Made by a program: the position numbers and the translations under genes. Positions 57,457-64,000 of a stretch of 64,000 nt of DNA are shown one piece after another. This DNA comes from Mastigias papua. Its lineage: Eukaryota; Cnidaria; Scyphozoa; Rhizostomeae; Mastigiidae. The stretch is taken from assembly GCA_964019165.1 (NCBI GenBank), contig OZ025276.1, forward strand, positions 8,812,005 to 8,876,004. Reading direction: 5' to 3'. Numbering within the stretch: position 1 is the first letter of the stretch; every line of letters begins with the position of its first letter. The notes under the pieces were generated by a model. The model saw only the letters and a program-made list of their open reading frames with translations, had not been told where the DNA came from and did no database searches.

Positions 57457-59020
57457 CGATTGGGTACCAAAGAATTCATCTGCATGGATAATAAAACCTC
57501 CTGACTTTTACCTCACTTGCTTCAAGATTCAATCAAATTTCCTTACTTTTCAGGATTGTACTTAAAAACATAGGTTTTCCGATTCTTCCTGACCGTATGA
57601 ACCCTGTATAATCACACAAGACAAAATACGGACTGGCAGCCTAATCTAAGGAGTCTCTATAAGAACTCCAAAATAGCAGCAGTAGGCATTCTTTTAAAGA
57701 ATCTTTGTCTCCAAACCCAATCTACAAAGGCACTGTACCATCCTACTGACAATTTTCTACAAAAAGGCCTGGCCAAGGGAAGATCTAGCATCTCTGGGGG
57801 AGGGACTTAGAAGGAATTTTATTAAGCCTGCTAAGTGAGACCAACTTATTTTGTTGCTGTCCGGGGGAACCTGTAACAGAAGGTGGGTTGGGTGGTCGGA
57901 AACAAATAAAAATTTGCAGCTAAACCTGAGAATGTTCTTTTGCTGTTTGCATAGTTCTCATTGCTGCCATCATTTTTTCATTTTTGTAAACACATGACAC
58001 ACTAGCCTCTACTCTTTGTCGTTATTATTTTTTTCATCCGTATCAATGCCTCTATATTTTGAGTATCCAAAGTGCTACAATCGTTCTCAAGGTTTCTTGA
58101 GAAAAATATAAAAACTCCTATGGCAGATTAGAGACTAAGCAAGTCGCACTTTTGCCATACAGCTACAGAGCCTTTGAGACAGTATGAATAACTACACAAA
58201 ACAGGCTGACAACACACACACTGATTAAAGTTGTGGTAACTGTTATTGAGTTTCTGAAAAGGTAAAAATGGCATCCAGCGACTATACATGTTTTAAGTAA
58301 ACAAAATATTCCAAATGCTATTCCTGTGCCTAATAATACATACAGCCATATACAATAGTTTTCATGAAATTCAATTGCTCTTAAAGGATTTATTGGGGTT
58401 ACTAGGATAAAGTCTTTTACGGGATTACTGGGGAGGCGGGATTATTCTTTCAATCTATGAAGTAAAGACGGGATTACTAGAGAGGCAGGAATAAAATAGA
58501 AGCAGGAATATTAGAGTAAATATGGTAGTATATTAATAGTATAGAGTAGCATAGTATACTCTTTTTCATAAGAACCAGTAAATTTGAGGTACTGATTGGC
58601 TATTCTTAATATTTTCCAAACTTTTGAGGCTGTTCTTAATTTGTTCTTACATTATTAGGGTCTAGGAAGATTAGACATTTAGACAATATGCAAGAGAACA
58701 TTGGATGTTTCACCAAGGGTAACTAATTCACAAAAATCAAAGAGGAGAAGTGACAAAGTTGTCACTTCTTAAGGTAACAAGGAAATGACAATCAAAGTCA
58801 ATATGGTATTGGAAAGCATATGCACTGCTGTCCAAAAAGACAATTTACAACAGTGCTTCAGCCTCAGCTTATTCTTAATTTCCCATCAATTGAGGTTTGT
58901 GTTCTTATAAAACAGAGTGTAAATGCGTTTAAGATAGGCCTGAGGCCTTTAAAATCACCATTACCCTATTTTGTCAATCCCAGCCACACACTTACTACTT
59001 CACCATCAAAGCAGTTATTA
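57457..59020. other. Non-coding stretch right of copy C
   Basis: No gene is recognised. Around 58380-58540 there is a set of GGGATTACTGGGGAGGCGGGATT blocks that vaguely recall the TACCGTAAA elements. A short perfect hairpin (GAAGTGACA/TGTCACTTC) lies at about 58754-58775. Confidence 0.45.
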
Positions 59021-59025
59021 CAGCT
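58964..59025 (-). pseudogene. Relic of a six-cysteine peptide exon 3
   Basis: The - strand has the same acceptor context (CCTTTTAG) followed by the expected Ser-Cys-x2-Cys start. It then loses the other cysteines and reaches a stop after about 18 codons. It resembles the exon 3 starts at 33080 and 48172. No leader exon was found with it, so it is a dead exon copy or an unused alternative exon of the locus at 61639-62450. Confidence 0.5.
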
Positions 59026-59044
59026 CTAAAAGGAGCCCATCTGT

Positions 59045-59270
59045 GCATGAAACGTTTGCATAATTTCGGGTTTTTAGAAGTTTAAAATCGTCTGGATATC
59101 ATAATACCCAGTAATCACTTTGTAACATTTCACCATATACCCTCTTTTCCGGCGATAATGCAAATATGGGAAATCTAATTTACGCAATCTTTCCTCATAA
59201 GCCCTACATGCTTTTCAGTGATGGTATCTTTTTGTTGCACGTCTCTGCACTCTCTCAAAAGTCACTTTCT
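59045..59270 (-). pseudogene. LINE RT C-terminal fragment
   Basis: The - strand reads KERVQRRATKRYHH, YEERLRKLDFPYLHYRRKRG and KCYKVITGYYD. This is the conserved block after the RT thumb in CR1/Jockey-like LINEs (VQRRATK, YEERLxxL, YRRxRGD). One or more stops interrupt it. Confidence 0.7.
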
Positions 59271-59331
59271 TCTGTATGTATGTATCATGGAATTTTCCCG
59301 ATATACATCCGCCAGTATTCTCTTCAGAGTA

Positions 59332-59384
59332 CATTCCGTGTAGTCTGCGCCGCAGACGGCGTAGACTACTGTATACATGGAATG
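59332..59384. repeat. Imperfect hairpin
   Basis: CATTCC...GTAGTCTGCGCCG pairs with CGGCGTAGACTAC...GGAATG around a short loop. The inner 13-bp stem has one mismatch. Function unknown. Confidence 0.6.
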
Positions 59385-59639
59385 CACACAGGCGTACTTT
59401 AGATTTACAACTTCATGGCCTAAAATCGTATAACGGTAGGTTAATTCACAATAAATAAAGCCACTTACGAATAAAGCTTCTGGGAGTTTCTTGACCATTC
59501 TTAATCACTACCCTTTCCCATTCTTTGTTTTGCACGTAACAGAAATGGAGGCGTTACGCTCGGTTCCTCCACTCCGTTGTTGCACGTAGTTTGCAATGGC
59601 GGCAGTTAATGGCGCAGATTGGAATTCGCGGGCTTCTGT

Positions 59640-61500
59640 TTCTCAGGTGAGAGGCTGCTTCCACTACGACAGTTAAAACGAGACCATGCAGCGGGGGTAC
59701 TAAAGTTACTCACACTGCCACTTTTCGGCCAAATGCACGATTACTTTGCGGGCAAAGCTCTTGACTTACTTGCACGACTTTTTACAATATTTGTCTCAAC
59801 TGCTGCTGGCCGAATTCTTATGAAAGCTTTTATGCAATGAATGATCATTCTAAGTGTGGAAAAAACTCTAAACAGCTTAGGAGTTTTCAATAGCTCACAG
59901 GGGATCTTTTAACACACAAACTAGCTGGAAATCCCCTAACACCTTACCTTATCCCATTTGTTACCCCATACTTGCCCACTAGTAAGTGTACAGTTTACCA
60001 GTATTTTATTAAATTTTAACTTTTAATTGCCTCCATATGCTATTTTATGTCAAATTATATTTTACCCCTTTTATCTCTTTACTATCTATCAACGTTTGTT
60101 TGATTTTCTTGCATAACACCTTAGTAAGGTAGCTAAGTGCAATAGAGACCTCTACAATAAAGCCCGTATCCCCAGGCTGTCACGCTCCTGTGTGCCAATT
60201 CCCTGCCAGTGAAAGGTCCTTATAAGAACCTCTGGTTATGTAGCAAAGCTGAAACTCACCCTGTGATGTGATTGAGTAAGTAGTGTGCTTTTATAAGAAA
60301 CCAGCTTATAAGAAACCTGGTACTAGACACCCTAAAAGTTAAGAAACATTTTGAACTACATGGAAAGGAGTTGAGAAACTGTAAAACTTCCTGTACCATC
60401 CTCAAAGTTTCGGATACACATTTTTCCTCCAAGGATCTAAATTGTCCACTACAGTATTTTTTATGTTCTTAAAACCCAATAAGCCTTATGGACACTACAA
60501 ATGACAATGTATTACGCTTTGTTTTCGTTTTAACTACAATTTTCGGTATTAAAATGCTGCCAGGAACTTAAGAAACTTTTACTACTAGGCCTTGAACCAG
60601 CTTTCTTATAAAAACGTTAATTACATGGTTCAAAAACATCAATTTAGTCAGACGTGCGGATACAGAGTATGGGGCCACCTGACCTCCCCTCCACCCCCAT
60701 TTTTGGTGAGAGATACTGAGTGGGGCTCCATTAAAATCGAATCTACAGATGTCACTTCACAACATGTTCGGCCTTGTGCTCTGTTTTATAGAATAACTGT
60801 CACAAAATCATCAAAGTTCATTTCATTTACCCTGGCCACGTCACTACTCTTAATTTTTCAAAAATTTATTGTGAATGAACCTTATTTTCTTCTCAGCATG
60901 GAAAGAGGATTCCATTTCCTAGGGATACTTTGGCTACGCATTGACATCTTTTATGGAGAAGCACGCTATCGTTCGAAAATCTTGTAGAACAGGTTGCCAA
61001 AATGCATACTGGTTCCACATTTTAAATCGCATGACTGGTTTTCAATTTCCGGTATCAAACAGGTATTAGATACAGTTAACACACTTTTGTACCGTGTCTT
61101 TGTATCTGTTTCTAAAAATCCATTGCGTTTTTCTGTTCATTGATACCGTAAACTACCAAAAAGTTGCATGCGGACAAAATTAGGTAAAATGCTCGAACGT
61201 TAAAAGACAGTTGTCACAAGCAAATGGCAACCCTGAACTAAATGACGACTTGACCTGGAAGAAAGACCTCAAAACGTTCACTGAATGTTCTCTACAATCG
61301 TAATTTTAGAAGGTCTTCATTCTAGAGGTCTTTAAAAAAAGGAGAGACGCTTTTCAAACTGCTAGGAAATTACCAATAATGCTACATTGACTTTTGTACA
61401 AGAAAGTGCAGTGTTGACCATACAGAAAATACACGGCCGATTAGCTCAAAAGCAGAGGGCGGGACTAGCCACTCTCATAACCCCTAATTTGCACTACTAC
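59640..61500. other. Mostly non-coding stretch
   Basis: Apart from the inverted-repeat element at 60290-60612, I see no recognisable gene. The 131-codon frame at 60592-60987 has no family resemblance and overlaps the element end. Confidence 0.4.
60290..60612. mobile_element. Inverted-repeat element, TTTATAAGA family (independent copy)
   Basis: Begins TTTATAAGAAACCAGCTTAT and ends with CAGCTTTCTTATAAA. The interior is clearly related to 37342-37647 (for example CACATTTTTCCTCCA and GTATTTTTTATGT stretches) but diverged by many substitutions and small indels. Confidence 0.7.
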
Positions 61501-61638
61501 GTTTAGAACCACACAGAAAAATAACATTGCTTGCTGATGAACGAGAATGCTGTATAATTTACGTGGAAATAACAAACGACAAGAAATACTCTAAAGAGTT
61601 GAATCGGAAAATGGTGTTCGCCCATATCTTCGTTGTTT

Positions 61639-62414
61639 CTATGATGGCTCTGCAACTGTAGGGGACTTACAAATGCCTTCCTTGCACGGTACACGGCAAG
61701 GATAACAGTCAATGATGGTAGCGCAATATATCCCAGTGAATGGTATACAGTCCTGGATGAATAGATAAAGAGAACACAAGTAATGTATTTAACAATGTGA
61801 GCTAATAAACTTTCTATTCGTAGTAAAGAATTTTATTATTTTTTTAAAAAGCTGAGAAGTTCTTAAATAAAAGCAACCATTTATCTGACCCTAATCGTAA
61901 ATATGAATCCAGATAGTGTGAATAAAGGCAAATGACATAATATTAAAGTGACATAAGTTCAGGATTTTGTTACTGAAATCCCACCCCTGCAAATCCTTCT
62001 GCAATTGAGTCCGCAGAAGATACAATACAAATTTTTGATTGGAATGCTAGCTATCACTTTAAAAGGTCGTCACGTGATATTGACAAAGAATTGAAAACGT
62101 AATCAAAAAGCAGTTTTCATTGCACTCAGAATCATCAACATGTATCAAGCGTTCACCATCATTTTGTATGGTAAACACTTGATACATGTTGATCAGTAAA
62201 AAAGGCATCATTAGAGGCTACTTCTCAAGGGTGTTGAAAAAATCAGCAATAATGTGGGACAATACACTGAAGCAAAATATACTTAGACTTTGAAAAATAC
62301 CCATTCTTCGTCTCTTTTTTGAATGATTGTGTTTCTTGGATGGTAAGGAGATGAGATAGCAATGACTGTTAACACCAGAACCAAGAAAACAAGGAGGGTG
62401 GACTTGAGATACAT
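61639..62414 (-). CDS. Secreted six-cysteine peptide precursor, locus D (spliced)
   Basis: Exon 2 (ATG at 62414, exon 62301-62450, acceptor ATGCAG) encodes a signal peptide clearly related to copies A and B, an IIQKR dibasic site and four more residues before the phase-0 donor TGG|GTATTT. Exon 3 (61639-61752, acceptor TTCATCCAG) encodes 37 residues with six cysteines spaced C-x7-C-x5-C-x2-C-x3-C-x4-C. Only the first interval differs from the A/B pattern. Non-coding exon 1 probably ends at 63037 (GAAG|GTATGA). The precursor is 75 residues. Flanking DNA up to about 63.47 kb is also related to the copy A flank at 36.0-36.4 kb, so this is an older duplicate of the locus. Intron 2 carries a strong hairpin at 62134-62195. 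Confidence 0.72.
62134..62195 (-). other. Near-perfect intronic hairpin
   Basis: Two 28-base arms (for example CATGTATCAAGTGTTTACCAT with its partner) surround an 8-base loop. On the - strand, the sense strand of the peptide gene, two of the three non-identities become G-U pairs, leaving one true mismatch. The size and pairing resemble a small-RNA precursor; an old, small inverted repeat is the alternative. Confidence 0.55.
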
Positions 62415-63115
62415 CCTTCAAGCTGCTTTCAAAGCAGAAGCTTATACTGCCTGCATAAGCGATGGGAAAAATATTAGTTAACCTTCAAAAAGCAATCAAA
62501 ATTGTAAAATCAGATCAAAGGACACTACAAAGTTTTTAGACTTGACTCTTGAAATATATGAATTTAAGTTTGTAAAAAATATGCTGCAATGCAACTAAAT
62601 CTGTGTAATCCTTGTAGCAAGTGCTTCATTGAGGGGTACCTGTCAAAACTTGCCATATGTAATTTCTTTATAAAATTGCTCCCTATAAAAGTTATTGTAA
62701 GCAATCTGCAGTTTAACTCAAAATGTACCTCCTCCTAAGTTTTTCTTGATCATCAAGTCACAGATCTAAAATGTAGCTTGTGCCGAACGATACTTCTTCT
62801 CTTTTAGTCCGTGCAAGTGATAGCAATGGTAAAGTAACTATGATCGAAGGTCAGACACAATCATTGAATAAACCTTAAGTCTCCAATTTAAACATATTCT
62901 CGAAACTCTGGCCCCAATACCAGCTTAAAACTACCTACTAAACATAACATAACTAAGTTTAAAAAATGTTTTGTTCACAAGAAGAATAAAAAAGTAAAAG
63001 GACCCTATTCAAAATCCAAAACAGAGACATTCATACCTTCTCGAATCTCTTCAAAGCAAGATAAACAGCGAGAAGATTGTGACATAAGGTATCGTCGAGA
63101 TCCGTACTTACGTAG

Positions 63116-64000
63116 AAAGCACCATGTCAAACAATTATCCAGGGGTATCCTTTCTTCTTCCGGTACTGGTCAATATGACACTAAGACATATCCGAATATC
63201 CTTGGCAATGAGTTTCTTTACCCCCATCCCAACAATGCCACATTGGTTACCATGCATGAATACTCCGAGAAACTGTCATTTAACATACACTTACGATTTA
63301 TTTCGTGCAATTTTTGCAGCTGCCTACTTGATTAGAAAGTCGTTTGTAAATGAAGTGTGCGAAAACAAGCTCCTCAAAATGCGTTGGCACCTCAGACAAT
63401 TAACATACATAGGAGTCTTGAAGCTGTATAGTAGTATTTAATCGCTACTACAAGCGCTTTTGTCATCTCAAAGAAGTTAGAAGTCACACAACTCATAAGT
63501 AATTACCACAACTCAAAAACATACAGCAGAAATTGCATGGTATACCAGCTTTTGCTGAAACATTCCAAAATTTAATACAATGAGAAAAACTACGGGCCCA
63601 CAACTCTCTGCACGTTGACTGCGTTTCAGGAAAAAGACAGAAAGAATTGATAATAATCAGTTTTATAATGCTGATTATGGGGAAGAACCCTTTTATCGCT
63701 AATAATAATTTTACCTATCATCTTTATCAAATATTTAACTGGTGTAAGAGGGCCCTTCACGTCAACTACTTCGTCAAAAAACGATACTGTAAGAGCTTTT
63801 CTTGGCTAAAGACTTAATAAATAATGAAATGCCAACTAAAAATTTGAAGTCAAAAACTAAATAACACCCGTGGATAAGCTCCTATAGGCTCACAAAAGAT
63901 GTCATCTGATTGAGCAGGATGGAAATTTACTTATCTGGGGGGCTTCCTTTGGTAAGAAAAAGCTTTCAGTTATACAGGCATGGCGGCGGTAGGGAGCTGT
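63116..64000. other. 5' flank of peptide locus D and window end
   Basis: To about 63470 the DNA is a diverged copy of 36070-36420 (shared GCAATTTTTGCAGCTG and TTGATTAGAAAGTCGTTTGT), so it probably contains the promoter. No gene is recognised after that. Confidence 0.55.

Noticed and set aside
61430..61495. Second tRNA-like sequence (GATTAGCTCAAAAGC)
   Set aside because: Only a weak A-box resemblance, with no B box at the right distance.

Overview
The window looks like an AT-rich, repeat-dense piece of a metazoan genome, most likely an anthozoan cnidarian such as a stony coral. This is an inference from intron-containing genes, the mix of BEL/Pao, Gypsy, DIRS-like, LINE and PIF/Harbinger elements, and secreted discoidin-like and cysteine-rich peptides. 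Nothing prokaryotic is present. Most of the window is transposable elements in several nested layers. The likely host genes are a small discoidin-domain (F5/8 type C-like) family and a family of secreted six-cysteine peptides.

Layout. 0-4.9 kb: small inverted-repeat elements, a MADF-type exon fragment, a 5'-truncated LINE reverse transcriptase and a tRNA-derived SINE. 4.98-12.29 kb: two copies (about 1.4 kb each) of a discoidin gene unit. Between them lie a discoidin pseudogene, a decayed RT, a BEL/Pao integrase relic split by a MITE, and a LINE fragment. 12.3-24.5 kb: an old PIF/Harbinger gene pair (MADF/BESS protein on +, DDE transposase on -) carrying three later insertions: a 383-bp MITE with an 8-bp target duplication in the MADF exon, a complete BEL/Pao element (14767-20814, 4-bp target duplication) between the two genes, and a 2.3-kb long-inverted-repeat element (22028-24312) at the 5' end of the transposase. 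25.3-32 kb: LINE relics, a third discoidin gene, and pieces of a DIRS-like tyrosine-recombinase retrotransposon.

32.5-57.5 kb is a segmental duplication (copies A, B and a partial C). Each of A and B carries a three-exon secreted cysteine-rich peptide gene on the - strand. Copy B then received an intact Ty3/Gypsy element with near-identical LTRs, a 1.2-kb inverted-repeat element and a 27-bp minisatellite that grew from about 2 to about 60 units. Copy C received a 1.5-kb inverted-repeat element with its own nested MITEs, and a 237-bp insertion. Because the copies supply empty sites, several of these insertions can be checked inside the window itself. A more diverged fourth peptide locus lies at 61.6-63.1 kb, and an exon relic at 59.0 kb.

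Most interesting: (1) the peptide family, whose leader is almost unchanged between copies A and B while the mature six-cysteine part differs at a third of its residues; (2) two unrelated-looking inverted-repeat elements sharing TAYGG...CCRTA termini, 6-bp target duplications and arms built of tandem repeats; (3) the deep nesting of datable insertions.
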